Below, in pieces: positions 35,053 to 44,693 of a DNA stretch of 64,000 nt. Location of the stretch: positions 1 to 64,000 of the forward strand of contig CAZBED010000008.1 of assembly GCA_964490845.1 (NCBI GenBank), written 5' to 3'. Under the pieces are notes generated by a model. The model made no database searches. It saw only the letters and a program-made list of their open reading frames with translations, and was not told the origin of the DNA. Source of the DNA: JADJSS01 sp964490845. GTDB lineage: Bacteria; Bacteroidota; Bacteroidia; Chitinophagales; JADIYW01. The first letter of the stretch is position 1; every line of letters starts with the position of its first letter. The position numbers and the translations under genes were made by a program.

Positions 35053-36252
35053 ATGGCAAACAACAAAGTAGTTTTGGCATACAGCGGCGGTTTGGACACT
35101 TCCTATTGTGTCAAATACCTGACGGAAGAAAAAAAGCTGGATGTTTACGCCATTACCGTCAATACAGGCGGTTTCACGGCAGAACAACTGCAGGCAATTG
35201 AAACGAGAGCAAAAGAACTGGGGGTAAAAGAATTTGTGGTGCGTGATGTTGTCAGAGATTATTATGATAAATGCATCAAATACCTGATTTCCGGAAATGT
35301 ATTAAAAAACAACACTTATCCCCTTTCGGTGAGTGCGGAACGTGTCTTTCAGGCTATTGCGGTAGCGGAATATGCAAAAGAAATCAGCGCCTCCTTTATA
35401 GCACATGGCAGCACCGGCGCAGGCAACGACCAGGTACGTTTTGATATGGTCTTTAATATTGTACTGCCGGAAGCAGGTATCATTACTCCAATCAGAGACA
35501 ATAAACTTTCTCGAGAAGAAGAAATTGACTACCTGAAAAAGTATGGTGTAGAGATTGATGCGAAGAAAGCAGCCTATTCCATCAACCAGGGAATATGGGG
35601 AACCAGCGTAGGCGGAAAAGAAACGCTGACATCGAGACTTACTTTACCGGAAACGGCATACCCAACTCAGGCAACCAAAACGGAAGAGGAAACCATAGAA
35701 ATTGAATTCATCAAAGGAGAGCCGTTTGGCCTGAACGGCAAAACGTATACACACCCAACAGAACTTATTATAGCCTTAAATAAACAGGCAGCACCCTTTG
35801 GTATCGGCAGAGATATTCATGTCGGTGATACCATAATCGGCATCAAAGGGCGTGTAGGCTTTGAAGCGGCAGCGCCACTTATTCTGATTAAAGCACACCA
35901 TCTGCTGGAAAAACATACCCTCACTAAGCAACAATTGTTTTGGAAAGACCAGCTGAGCAATGTTTACGGCAGTAATTTACATGAAGGATTATTTTTTGAA
36001 CCGCTGATGCGAGACCTCGAGGCATTTTTAGATCATACCCAATCGCAGGTAAGCGGGAAAGTATTTATAAAGCTTTCTCCTTATCGTTTTGAACTATGCG
36101 GTATCGAATCACCATTTGATTTGATGAGCAGTAAATTCGGCAGCTACGGAGAGATGAATAATAGCTGGACAGGAGACGATGTCAAAGGTTTTGCCAAAAT
36201 ATTTTCCAATCAAATGATGATTTGGAAAAAAATAAAAGAACAGGGACAATAA
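35053..36252 (+). CDS. argG: argininosuccinate synthase
   Basis: The product is 399 residues, the standard ArgG length. The N-type ATP pyrophosphatase loop AYSGGLDTS is at 9-17; HGSTGAGNDQVRF and the aspartate/citrulline-binding regions follow. It joins citrulline and aspartate in arginine biosynthesis. It is cotranscribed with the acetyltransferase upstream. The rest of an arginine cluster is absent: the next gene is a convergent regulator whose stop is 6 bases away. Confidence 0.96.
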   Translation: MANNKVVLAYSGGLDTSYCVKYLTEEKKLDVYAITVNTGGFTAEQLQAIETRAKELGVKEFVVRDVVRDYYDKCIKYLISGNVLKNNTYPLSVSAERVFQAIAVAEYAKEISASFIAHGSTGAGNDQVRFDMVFNIVLPEAGIITPIRDNKLSREEEIDYLKKYGVEIDAKKAAYSINQGIWGTSVGGKETLTSRLTLPETAYPTQATKTEEETIEIEFIKGEPFGLNGKTYTHPTELIIALNKQAAPFGIGRDIHVGDTIIGIKGRVGFEAAAPLILIKAHHLLEKHTLTKQQLFWKDQLSNVYGSNLHEGLFFEPLMRDLEAFLDHTQSQVSGKVFIKLSPYRFELCGIESPFDLMSSKFGSYGEMNNSWTGDDVKGFAKIFSNQMMIWKKIKEQGQ

Positions 36253-36258
36253 TTCCGT

Positions 36259-36882
36259 TTACTTCTCAGGCGCATTCAGTTTCATGTACCGGGAACGGAT
36301 CCGACTCAGGTTTTCATGTGTCATACCCAAAAATACAGCAATATTCTTCATTGAAATCCTGTTGATAAGCGCTCCGTACATCTTCAGAAAGGTAGTATAT
36401 TTATCTTCCGCGTTTAACGAACGGAATGCTACAATCATATCAGAATATTTTTTAAAATGCCGGGTCATGTGGGCAGCATACATCGTCTGAACTTCATGGT
36501 CATCCGCACATAGTTGCAAAAATCCTTTTGCATCAATCTCCACCATTACCGAGTCTTCGATTGCTTCAAAGATAAAATTATTCGGTATTCCTGTACTGTA
36601 AGAAACCTGCCCTCCGATAAAATCTCCTTCGCTGACAAAGCGGTCTATTACCATCTTTTCATCTTTAAAATAATAGGCCATTACAATGCCTTTGTGTATA
36701 AAATATATCTTATTGGCAATTTCACCCTGATTGAAAATAATAGATTTTTTACGGAAGGTAACCAGCTTACATAAGCGCAATAAGGCCTGCATGTTTGCGG
36801 CCGGAATGGAATAACTAACATCCAGCACATGTTTCATGTAGTTAAACGCATCTGTCGGGTTAATCTCTTCTTTTGTTTTCAT
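36259..36882 (-). CDS. Crp/Fnr-family transcriptional regulator (copy 1)
   Basis: The product is 207 residues. A cyclic-nucleotide-binding-type β-barrel spans ~25-140 (FRKKSIIFNQGEIANKIYFIHKGIVMAYY), followed by a short C-terminal winged helix (~170-200, ISMKNIAVFLGMTHENLSRIRSRYMKL). Residues that clasp cAMP in Crp are not obviously kept, so the ligand is unknown. It is the first of three related genes in tandem on the minus strand. Confidence 0.9.
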   Translation of the reverse strand: MKTKEEINPTDAFNYMKHVLDVSYSIPAANMQALLRLCKLVTFRKKSIIFNQGEIANKIYFIHKGIVMAYYFKDEKMVIDRFVSEGDFIGGQVSYSTGIPNNFIFEAIEDSVMVEIDAKGFLQLCADDHEVQTMYAAHMTRHFKKYSDMIVAFRSLNAEDKYTTFLKMYGALINRISMKNIAVFLGMTHENLSRIRSRYMKLNAPEK

Positions 36883-36914
36883 AGAGTACTACAGCCTGCA
36901 GTTAGGCAGATGTA

Positions 36915-36922
36915 CAAAATTA
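36915..36922 (-). promoter_or_regulatory. -7 element for Crp/Fnr copy 1
   Basis: On the minus strand it reads TAATTTTG, fitting TAnnTTTG, 33 bases before the ATG. No matching TTG upstream. Confidence 0.35.
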
Positions 36923-36990
36923 AATAATTTATAATAATTGTAAAGGATAGATGAAAAGGAAAAAAATCAAATACCGGCAACTGCGGTAAT

Positions 36991-37601
36991 TTATTTTTTA
37001 TCGAATTTGGCGCGTATTCTGCTGAGTGTCTCAGGTGTCATCCCTAAATAATTGGATATTTCTTTTAAGGAAACCCGATTGGTTAAATCGCCAAACTGAT
37101 TCACAAACTCATAATATCTTTCTTCCGAGGACAGGATTTGAAAATAAACAAATTCTCGGCGTACTTCGTATGAAACATTTCCATATTGACACGGTAGAGG
37201 CGTTCTACTTCGTGCGACTGGGCACACAAGGCTTCAAGGTCTGCATATTTAATCCTCAGCAAAGTCACATCTTCTATGGATTCATAGACATGTGTTCCTG
37301 GTTTTTTGGTAAGATGTGTAAAATTCCCGCCAAACAAACCGCCTTCCTTTTCAAATCGTTCTATAACGGGTTTATCGTTTTTGTAGAAATAAACTTTTAC
37401 GATTCCTTTGTAAATGAAATAAAAGTATTCAGCGACTTCGCCTTCATTAATGATGATTGAATTTTTTTTAAAGGTAACGAGGTCAAAAAGGTTAACCAAT
37501 AAGTTTAAATCCTTCTCCTGTACATCTACAATAGAGCTTAGGAATCTCTTCAGAAACTCTTTGGCTTCTGCTTCCGTGTGTTTGTTGGGATATTTTATCA
37601 T
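36991..37601 (-). pseudogene. Crp/Fnr-family regulator (copy 2), frameshifted
   Basis: The frame from the ATG at 37601 encodes the effector β-barrel (VTFKKNSIIINEGEVAEYFYFIYKGIVKVYF) but ends at 37101 in unrelated residues. A second frame to 36991 encodes the missing linker and helix-turn-helix (ILSSEERYYEFVNQF, ISNYLGMTPETLSRIRAKF). The two join if one base is added near 37138-37144, where TTTTC meets AAATCC. Together they give a full-length protein of about 202 residues parallel to copies 1 and 3. Either the gene is broken, leaving a barrel without its DNA-binding part, or one base was lost in sequencing. Confidence 0.82.
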
Positions 37602-37612
37602 TGTTTACACTA

Positions 37613-37644
37613 CAAATTTAAAACATTCTGTCCAAAGGATGCAA
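37613..37644 (-). promoter_or_regulatory. possible promoter for Crp/Fnr copy 2
   Basis: On the minus strand, TTG (37644-37642), a 21-base spacer and TAAATTTG (37620-37613) lie 11 bases before the ATG. It is close to consensus but the spacer is long. Confidence 0.4.
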
Positions 37645-37868
37645 CTGATAAATTGCTTTATATCAAAAATCAATTAACAACCTATTTTTAATAACAAATT
37701 AAGGATATGTGAAAAAAGTAATTATTTATTTGAAAATAAAACAGAAAATACCAAACCAAAGAAAATTTTACAAGAATTCTGAAAATAGTAAGGGAATTTC
37801 AGAAAAAGGGTATGGAAAATTACATCAATTCAAAATTCACCAAGTGCCCGGAAAAATCCTGCAAGAAA

Positions 37869-38468
37869 TTAATGCTTGGAACGCAGCCTGCTGAGTGTTT
37901 CCTGTGTCAGTCCCAGATAAGATGCCACGTATCTTAATGGCACCCGGTTCAATAAATCAGGATGTTGTTTTACAAACAACTGATATCTTTCTTCCGCAGA
38001 CAAAAACATGACATCAAAGGAACGTTTCATGAAGTTAGAAAAATAAGACTCCACCATTTTCCTTCCCAGATGTTCCAGTGAATGATATTTCTTATAATAG
38101 GATTCCAGCGTCGAGTATTTTATTTTCAAAACATTACTATCTTCCAGAGCCTCATAGTTGCTGAAATTCGCATTGCCTGATAATAAACTATAAGTAGCAG
38201 CGAATACCATATTTTCTTTAATGAACCAGGTGGTTATTTCTTTCTCTTCTTTTACATAATAAATCCTGACTATGCCATTACATATAAAATAGACATCATC
38301 TGTAAACTCACCGGCTTCCAGAATTATCTCTTTCTTTGAAAATTTGTCAAGCGTAAACTCGTCAACCAGTTCATTTAATTCACCCAGCGGGGTATTCGGC
38401 CCTAAAGACAGAAAATAATCCCGTAACTGATTTTTTGCATCTTCAATGTTTATTTTGGGTTTTTGCAT
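37869..38468 (-). CDS. Crp/Fnr-family transcriptional regulator (copy 3)
   Basis: The product is 199 residues with the same layout: effector barrel (~20-135, FSKKEIILEAGEFTDDVYFICNGIVRIYYV) and C-terminal helix-turn-helix (~165-197, VPLRYVASYLGLTQETLSRLRSKH). It is distinct enough from copies 1 and 2 to have separate targets. A 267-base AT-rich gap separates it from copy 2. The effector is unknown. Confidence 0.9.
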   Translation of the reverse strand: MQKPKINIEDAKNQLRDYFLSLGPNTPLGELNELVDEFTLDKFSKKEIILEAGEFTDDVYFICNGIVRIYYVKEEKEITTWFIKENMVFAATYSLLSGNANFSNYEALEDSNVLKIKYSTLESYYKKYHSLEHLGRKMVESYFSNFMKRSFDVMFLSAEERYQLFVKQHPDLLNRVPLRYVASYLGLTQETLSRLRSKH

Positions 38469-38583
38469 TTAAGAAACTTATTATTGTCAGAAAACACATG
38501 TTAGATGGCTTCATTTCCTGTATTTAAACTCCACGTTATAAACTCCAAAAAGAGGCCTTCTATCACTTATCAAAAGCAAAATA

Positions 38584-39981
38584 CTAAATTTCTTGATATA
38601 AATCAAACTTTTCGAGATAATCTGCTACTTTTTTTACAAATAGTCCGCCTAACATACCATCAACCACACGATGGTCGTAGGTGTGAGACAGGTACATCAT
38701 ATGGCGGATGGCTATCACATCCTGCCCGTCCACCTCAATTACAACAGGCTTTTTAGTGATACTGCCTACCGCCATTATGGCCACCTGAGGCTGGTTGATA
38801 ATGGGGGTACCAATAATATTCCCAAATGTGCCTATATTGGAAATGGTGTATGTGCCGTCTGAAACATCATCCGCCTGCAAAGAGTTGGAACGTGCTTTCA
38901 GAACAATGGTGTTCATCGACTTGGCAATACCCAGCAAACTTTTCTGATCCGCGTTCCGTACTACCGGAACGATTAGATTGCCGCTGGGCAATGCGGTAGC
39001 CACACCAATATTAATATCCTTCTTTTTAATAATCTTATCGCCATCTACACTGACATTAATCATGGGAAAATCTTTAATCGCCTTGGCGATGGCTTCCACA
39101 AATACAGGCATAAAGGACAGGCTGAATCCTTCACGCTTCTGAAATGCATGCTTATGCTTCTCTCTCCACTTCACCACATTGGTTACATCGCATTCTACAA
39201 AAGATGAAACGTGTGCGGAAGTTTTACGGGAGTTAATCATATGCTGCGCTATCAGCTTTCGCATCCTGTCCATTTCAATTATCTCCGTATTAGCCGAACC
39301 CGCCGACAATGACTCCGCTACCGTATCCGTAATCATTTTCTTTTCCACTTTCTGCTCCGTCTGAACTTCTTTAACCTTTGCCGGCTGAACGGCCAAACCC
39401 TTCTTTTTCTTTTCTACATACTCTAATATATCCTCTTTCGTGACACGTCCATCCACACCATTTCCCTGGATGGTTTCCAGTTCCAGCATGGAAATATTTT
39501 CCACCTGAGCAATATTTAATACCAAAGGAGAATAGTACCTGCCTACTGGTAGAGAAACCGGCGACTGTGAGATTTGTCTGGCAATGACAACCGTCTTTTC
39601 CACCTGTTTGACTGAAGTTGCTTCTTCCTGTCCGGTGGTTGTTTCAACAGGTATTTTAACTGTTTCAGTTTGCGGAATGGATGGTTCAATTTTTTCCACT
39701 CCCTTATTCTTTTCAGGAATATACTGTACCGGCGCATCTCCTTCCACTTCCAGAATAGCCAATGGCTCACCGACGGCTACAACGGCATCCACCTCATACA
39801 GCAACTGCTTAATAACGCCGCTGACTGGGCTCGGCACTTCGGAATCTACTTTGTCGGTAGCCACTTCCAAGACCACATCCTGTTCATTCACCGTATCACC
39901 TACTTTTTTATGCCAGGCAAGGATGGTAGCTTCGATCACACTCTCGCCCATTTTAGGCATTAACAATTTATATTCCGCCAT
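38584..39981 (-). CDS. 2-oxoacid dehydrogenase E2 (dihydrolipoamide acyltransferase)
   Basis: The product is 465 residues. The lipoyl domain (~3-77) carries the lipoylated lysine Lys44 in EVATDKVDSEVPSP. A Pro/Thr/Glu-rich linker leads to a peripheral subunit-binding domain (~143-185, LNIAQVENISMLELETI…GVDGRVTKEDIL). The catalytic domain (~235-462) has the active site HTYDHRVVDG (His437, Asp441). It could serve pyruvate, 2-oxoglutarate or branched-chain oxoacid complexes; the sequence features favour a branched-chain or pyruvate type. E1 and E3 genes are not in the window. Confidence 0.9.
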   Translation of the reverse strand: MAEYKLLMPKMGESVIEATILAWHKKVGDTVNEQDVVLEVATDKVDSEVPSPVSGVIKQLLYEVDAVVAVGEPLAILEVEGDAPVQYIPEKNKGVEKIEPSIPQTETVKIPVETTTGQEEATSVKQVEKTVVIARQISQSPVSLPVGRYYSPLVLNIAQVENISMLELETIQGNGVDGRVTKEDILEYVEKKKKGLAVQPAKVKEVQTEQKVEKKMITDTVAESLSAGSANTEIIEMDRMRKLIAQHMINSRKTSAHVSSFVECDVTNVVKWREKHKHAFQKREGFSLSFMPVFVEAIAKAIKDFPMINVSVDGDKIIKKKDINIGVATALPSGNLIVPVVRNADQKSLLGIAKSMNTIVLKARSNSLQADDVSDGTYTISNIGTFGNIIGTPIINQPQVAIMAVGSITKKPVVIEVDGQDVIAIRHMMYLSHTYDHRVVDGMLGGLFVKKVADYLEKFDLYQEI

Positions 39982-40006
39982 TGTATCTTATTATAAGGTA
40001 CTAAAA

Positions 40007-41257
40007 TTAAGGTTTTAATTGATTCAATAAAAACTTTCGCAGCATTACTAACGACACGACTCCTGTAAGCTGGATATTTCTTTCTCTGTTATTAGTAAAA
40101 GATAAGCGTTTTACAATTGTTTTTTCTTTACTTCCCACACCAATATACACGGTTCCTACCGGCTTCTCAACTGTTCCGCCTGTGGGGCCGGCAACTCCTG
40201 AAACAGCGATTACAACATCCGTTTTCAGTACCTCCAGTGCACCGTTTATCATTTCCTGAACCGTTTGTTCGCTCACGGCACCATGCGCTGTTAATGTTGT
40301 TTCCTTTACGCCTAACACCGCTTTTTTAACATCATTGGAGTACGAAACAATGCTTCCGTTAAAATAATTCGAACTCCCTGAAACAGAAGTTATCAGATGC
40401 GCAATATAGCCGCCTGTGCAGCTCTCTGCCGTGCCGAGCGTCCATCTTTTTTCCAGGAGCATTTCGCCTACCTTTTGTTCCAGTGTATCCTCCTCAAATC
40501 CAAAAATAAATTCCTGAATGGCATTCACCACAACTGTCTCCGCATCGATGATAAGTTTTTCCAGCACATGCCTGTCATCGCCTTTTACCGTCAGCCGAAG
40601 TCGCACTTTTCCTACATTTGGCAGATAAGCCAATTTTACACGCGCATCTTTTGACGCTTCGAAATCTCTCAACCGTTCCGCCAGCACGGTTTCCCCCACT
40701 CCTGCTGTCAGGATGTTCCTGTGCAGTATAACAGGCAGTGTAAAATGCTGGTGCAAATACGGAATCACCGCATCTGTAATCATCGCCTTCATTTCATAAG
40801 GTACTCCCGGCATGGAAACGATTACCTTATCTCCTTTTCTGAACAACATACCCGGAGCGGTTCCCAGGGCATTTTGAATAACTGTACAATTATCCGGAAC
40901 CCAGGCCATCGTTTTGGCTTCCTCCGTAATTTCCCTGTTTCTTAGTTTATAGATAGAAGCGATATTTTGAAAAGCAGCTTCGTTATATACCAATTGTGCG
41001 CCAAAATAATCATTCAGGACATCTTTGGTAATATCATCCGATGTGGGGCCTAAACCACCCGTAATCAGCACAACGGAGGAAACAGAAAGCGCCTGCTCCA
41101 GCGATTGTACAATATCTGTTCGTTCATCACTCAGGGAAACATGATGGATAACATCCACACCGATTCCATTCATCTCCCTGGATATCCACTGTGCATTCGT
41201 ATTCAGGGTTTGGCCTATCAACAACTCATCGCCAATACAAAGTATGGTAGCTTTCAT
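40007..41257 (-). CDS. cinA: CinA-family protein
   Basis: The product is 416 residues and is the two-domain form. An N-terminal molybdopterin-binding-like domain spans ~3-170 (IGDELLIGQTLNTNAQWI, ITGGLGPTSDDITKDVL). The C-terminal CinA/PncC domain spans ~255-412 (LGTAESCTGGYIAHLIT, VSGVAGPTGG). Such proteins hydrolyse NMN and/or ADP-ribose-type compounds, recycling pyridine nucleotides. The gene precedes the E2 gene on the same strand with 25 bases between. Confidence 0.95.
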   Translation of the reverse strand: MKATILCIGDELLIGQTLNTNAQWISREMNGIGVDVIHHVSLSDERTDIVQSLEQALSVSSVVLITGGLGPTSDDITKDVLNDYFGAQLVYNEAAFQNIASIYKLRNREITEEAKTMAWVPDNCTVIQNALGTAPGMLFRKGDKVIVSMPGVPYEMKAMITDAVIPYLHQHFTLPVILHRNILTAGVGETVLAERLRDFEASKDARVKLAYLPNVGKVRLRLTVKGDDRHVLEKLIIDAETVVVNAIQEFIFGFEEDTLEQKVGEMLLEKRWTLGTAESCTGGYIAHLITSVSGSSNYFNGSIVSYSNDVKKAVLGVKETTLTAHGAVSEQTVQEMINGALEVLKTDVVIAVSGVAGPTGGTVEKPVGTVYIGVGSKEKTIVKRLSFTNNRERNIQLTGVVSLVMLRKFLLNQLKP

Positions 41258-41331
41258 TATTTGAGATTAATTTCCTAAATTGACAAAAAATTTTTGGTAA
41301 AGTTTTTGATTCAACAAATAAAAGCAATTCT

Positions 41332-42057
41332 ATGAAAAGATTTCTGAGTATTTTTTTGGTATCCCTTTTACTCTTTGGATGCACGGCACAACAAATCCAA
41401 AACACAGTAGATGCCGTTTTAGGCTCTGCCTCAGCTGATCCGACAGAACAGGAAGCAGGAAACGGTATCAAAGAAGCGCTCGGTATAGGAATTACCAATG
41501 GTATGGGTTTATTATCCCAAACCGATGGTTTCTTAGGAAATGATTTAGTGAAAATCCCATGGCCCGAACAAGCCAAACCCGTCATGGATGCCATGCTGAA
41601 ACTAGGCATGCAAAAGCAAGTGAATAATGTGACCACTTCCCTGAACCGCGCGGCAGAAAAAGCGTCCGGGGTTGCCATTGATGTTTTCATTCAGGCTATT
41701 AAGCAAATGACCATTCAGGATGCCCTGCAAATTGTATTAGGGGGCAACGGAACCGCAACGGCATACTTGAAAAAAACAACCACCCCTATCTTAACGGAAA
41801 AATTCAGACCCATCGTTGACCAATCGCTGGGACAGGTGAATGCGACCAAATACTGGGGTGAAGCTACCACCGTTTATAATAAAATACCATTCGTTAAACC
41901 TGTAAATACGGATTTGACCGGATTTGTAACTGAGAAAGCGCTGGAAGGTGTGTTTAAAATGGTGGAAAAAGAAGAAAACAAAATCAGGGAAAATCCGCTG
42001 GCAAGAACAACCGATTTATTGAAAAAAGTATTCAGCTTCGCTGACAGGAAGAAATAA
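41332..42057 (+). CDS. DUF4197 lipoprotein
   Basis: The product is 241 residues. A signal ends LLFGC (Cys17). The mature part fits the DUF4197 family: GIKEALGIGITNGMGLLSQ, KIPWPEQAKPV, LNRAAEKASGVAIDVFIQAIKQMTIQDAL, GNGTATAYLKKTT. Function is unknown; it is exported and lipid-anchored. It begins a short plus-strand run with the CoA-transferase gene 28 bases on. It is divergent from cinA. Confidence 0.88.
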   Translation: MKRFLSIFLVSLLLFGCTAQQIQNTVDAVLGSASADPTEQEAGNGIKEALGIGITNGMGLLSQTDGFLGNDLVKIPWPEQAKPVMDAMLKLGMQKQVNNVTTSLNRAAEKASGVAIDVFIQAIKQMTIQDALQIVLGGNGTATAYLKKTTTPILTEKFRPIVDQSLGQVNATKYWGEATTVYNKIPFVKPVNTDLTGFVTEKALEGVFKMVEKEENKIRENPLARTTDLLKKVFSFADRKK

Positions 42058-42085
42058 TATTTCAGAAACAGATAGAATAGTAAAA

Positions 42086-43222
42086 ATGTCTCGCAAACCA
42101 CAACAAGGCCCGTTACAAGGCATAAGAATTTTAGATTTAAGCCGCCTGTTACCCGGACCACTTGCCACGCAAATGATGGCAGACCTAGGCGCTGAAGTCA
42201 TCAAGATTGAAGATCCTAAAGCACCGGACTATACGCGTTTTTTTCCACCGCAAAAAGGCTCGCTCTCGCTTCACTACCTCAGCATCAACCGCAGCAAGAA
42301 ATCCATCACACTTGACCTGAAATCGGAAGCTGGTAGAAACAAATTCTTCGAACTCGTCATGACCGCCGATATTGTCATCGATTCGTTCCGTCCGGGCGTG
42401 TTGCAAAAAATGGGTATCGACTACGAAGCCGCCAAACAACACAACGAAAAGATTATTTACGTAGCTGTGACCGGCTACGGCTATAACGGGCCCTATCAAT
42501 ACAAAGCCGGTCATGACCTGAATTACATAGGCTATGCGGGTATATTAGGGTTAACGGGTGATAAAGATAAACCCGTCATTCCTGCCTGCCAGACAGCAGA
42601 TGTGGCGGGCGGAAGTTATCCAACTATCGTAGCTTGCCTTTCCGCCTTGTGGGCAAGAGAGCGCACCGGCAAAGGGCAGTTTGTGGATGTAGCCATGACG
42701 GATTGTGTAATGCCTTTATTGTCCATGCAATTTGGTGAAACGCTGAATGCGAATGTGCAGTTGCGGCGCGGGGAGCCTATGCTGAGCGGTGGTATGGCCA
42801 ACTATAATGTCTATAAATGTAAAGACGGTAAATGGATTGCACTCGGTTCGCTGGAACCTAAATTCTGGCAGGGCGTATGTGTGATGCTGGGCAAACCCGA
42901 CTGGGTGCCGAGGATGATGCCGATACCGGAGATGGTGGAAGCGCTGAAAAAAGACTTACAGGAACTATTTCTGACCAAAACGCGTAACGAGTGGGTACAA
43001 GCCGCCGAAGGTCACGACATCTGCCTGTCTCCGATTTTAGATTTGGAAGAAGTAGAGAAGGACGCACATCTTAACGAGCGGGAAATGTTTTTTGAAGTGG
43101 AACATGCTGATTACGGAAAAGTAAAAGGTGTCAATCAACCGTTCAAATTCTCCGAAACTCCTGCAAAACCAAGCTGGGGCGCTCCATTGATGGGAGAAGA
43201 TAATGATATGTTAAACGAATAA
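42086..43222 (+). CDS. CaiB/BaiF-family CoA-transferase or racemase
   Basis: The product is 378 residues of the class III CoA-transferase fold: GIRILDLSRLLPGPLATQMMADLGAEVIKIE at the N-terminus, SINRSKKSITLDLK, VTGYGYNGPY and AGHDLNYIGYAGIL. The last pattern resembles alpha-methylacyl-CoA racemase more than formyl- or oxalate-CoA transferases. It probably acts on acyl-CoA thioesters in the cytoplasm; the substrate is not evident. A small lipoprotein gene follows after 3 bases. Confidence 0.9.
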   Translation: MSRKPQQGPLQGIRILDLSRLLPGPLATQMMADLGAEVIKIEDPKAPDYTRFFPPQKGSLSLHYLSINRSKKSITLDLKSEAGRNKFFELVMTADIVIDSFRPGVLQKMGIDYEAAKQHNEKIIYVAVTGYGYNGPYQYKAGHDLNYIGYAGILGLTGDKDKPVIPACQTADVAGGSYPTIVACLSALWARERTGKGQFVDVAMTDCVMPLLSMQFGETLNANVQLRRGEPMLSGGMANYNVYKCKDGKWIALGSLEPKFWQGVCVMLGKPDWVPRMMPIPEMVEALKKDLQELFLTKTRNEWVQAAEGHDICLSPILDLEEVEKDAHLNEREMFFEVEHADYGKVKGVNQPFKFSETPAKPSWGAPLMGEDNDMLNE

Positions 43223-43225
43223 ACC

Positions 43226-43579
43226 ATGCGTTACTTATTACTGATTATATGTTCGGTCGCGCTGTTGGGCGCCTGCAAAAAAAAGAGGACAACCATTGCC
43301 GATTACAGCGGAACACACTGGAGGCTGCATTTCAAGAACAATTCCACTTTTACGTTTTTCGCGGAATCGGAATTATACTTTAAGGATGCATCGAACGTAG
43401 ACAACTACCGGAATTTCGATACACTATTCGGTACCTGGGCCGTGGATGAAGATAATACCCTTTCCATACAATTTAACAACGGCGACCGCTATACCGGCAC
43501 ACCGGCAGGCACGGACAGCCTGAGCGGCACCCTGACCGCTTCCGGCAACAACGGACTGTGGAATGCGGGTAAGCAGTAA
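43226..43579 (+). CDS. small lipoprotein, lipocalin-like size
   Basis: The product is 117 residues. A signal ends LLGAC (Cys17) followed by KKK. The mature part is a run of short β-strands with GTHWRLHFKNNSTFTFF, GTWAVDEDNTLSIQF and DSLSGTLTASGNNGLW, the pattern of small calycin- or META-like barrels that report on ligand or detergent-like molecules. I cannot name the family. It sits 3 bases after the CoA-transferase gene, so it is probably cotranscribed. Confidence 0.75.
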   Translation: MRYLLLIICSVALLGACKKKRTTIADYSGTHWRLHFKNNSTFTFFAESELYFKDASNVDNYRNFDTLFGTWAVDEDNTLSIQFNNGDRYTGTPAGTDSLSGTLTASGNNGLWNAGKQ

Positions 43580-43685
43580 GATCAAATAATTGATTTCAAA
43601 ACACAATCAATATTATTTGCCAGAATAAAATATCGGACATATTGTAAACAGAGGAAATTAATACCTTTGACAGGGAGCGGGTCAA

Positions 43686-44693
43686 TTAATCCTTAACGCA
43701 ACGCACTGAAAAACCATTTACTTTACCGTTTATTGTTCTGGTAGCAGAATTACTGGAATGATATAAGTAGCGCATCCAGGCATCGCCTGAAGAGTTTTGT
43801 GTAGAACTCCACCATTGACCAATAGTGCCACTTAGAAAATAAAATCCATTGGCGGTTCGATAGCCGCCCGGAAGCCCCGAAAAGCCACTACTGTTGTCTG
43901 CACTTGTATTCGGCGTATTCCATAAAGAACTTGTGGATTTCATGTGCCCACCTGCTACTTCTTCACCTCCTAAATAAGTAATTAATGTTGTCCATTCCGC
44001 ATCCGTTGGAACATGCCAGCCAGTAGGTGCCAACTTGCCGGTATTTACCGCATACCAATTATATAATTTGCCAAAAGTGGTATTGTTTGATACTTCATTA
44101 TTATATACAGCGTATGCTCCTGTAGACGCATGCTGCCATGCAGAATCAGTTAAGCCGATTGGTATGGCACTCCCATCATTATATCTTGTCGTTTTCAGGT
44201 TTTCTGCCATCCATACCTGGGTGCCTATCGTTACCGTTTCATAAATATTATCGTCTATGTCAGTAACCGTACTGGTTATGATTGTCCCTTCATCACTATA
44301 TCCTGTTCCATTATTGTTGGTAGCATACACCCTGAAATAATAAGTTGTATGTGGGCTAAGTCCGGTCAACGTAGCCGTAAAACTTTCACTTCCAATTCCA
44401 TTAGTGGTATTATTTGGGATGGAGCTTCCAAGCCTGTTTGTCGTTTTATAGTCTGTAATGTTGGGATTATGGTTAGTACTCCAACATACTCCTTTTGCAA
44501 TAATAGACGAACCACCTTCCGAACTTACAGAAGCGTTAACCGTAGCTGATGTATCTGTAATATTACTTACATCACTTTTGACCGGATTTTGCAATACAGG
44601 AAGGGTATCTGCAGTATTGTTTTCTTTTTTACAGGCAATGATAAATAGCACACTCATTACGAGTAACCAAAATTTAAAGGTTTGTTTTTTCAT
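43686..44693 (-). CDS. FISUMP-domain surface lipoprotein
   Basis: The product is 335 residues. A lipoprotein signal ends FIIAC (Cys21, then KK). One fibronectin-III-like domain (~40-140) has ATVNASVSSEGGSSI and TTYYFRVYATNNNGTG. Then comes a Fibrobacter succinogenes major paralogous (FISUMP) domain (~148-335): VTIGTQVWMAENLKTTRYND, GWHVPTDAEWTTL, YRTANGFYF, WWSSTQ and a final GFSVRCVKD. Family members are surface-exposed in Bacteroidota and Fibrobacter with unclear roles. A 230-base AT-rich gap precedes it. Confidence 0.88.
   Translation of the reverse strand: MKKQTFKFWLLVMSVLFIIACKKENNTADTLPVLQNPVKSDVSNITDTSATVNASVSSEGGSSIIAKGVCWSTNHNPNITDYKTTNRLGSSIPNNTTNGIGSESFTATLTGLSPHTTYYFRVYATNNNGTGYSDEGTIITSTVTDIDDNIYETVTIGTQVWMAENLKTTRYNDGSAIPIGLTDSAWQHASTGAYAVYNNEVSNNTTFGKLYNWYAVNTGKLAPTGWHVPTDAEWTTLITYLGGEEVAGGHMKSTSSLWNTPNTSADNSSGFSGLPGGYRTANGFYFLSGTIGQWWSSTQNSSGDAWMRYLYHSSNSATRTINGKVNGFSVRCVKD

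Noticed and set aside
37709..37894. 61-residue plus-strand ORF between regulators
   Set aside because: AT-rich, Lys/Ile-biased, and its tail is antisense to Crp/Fnr copy 3.
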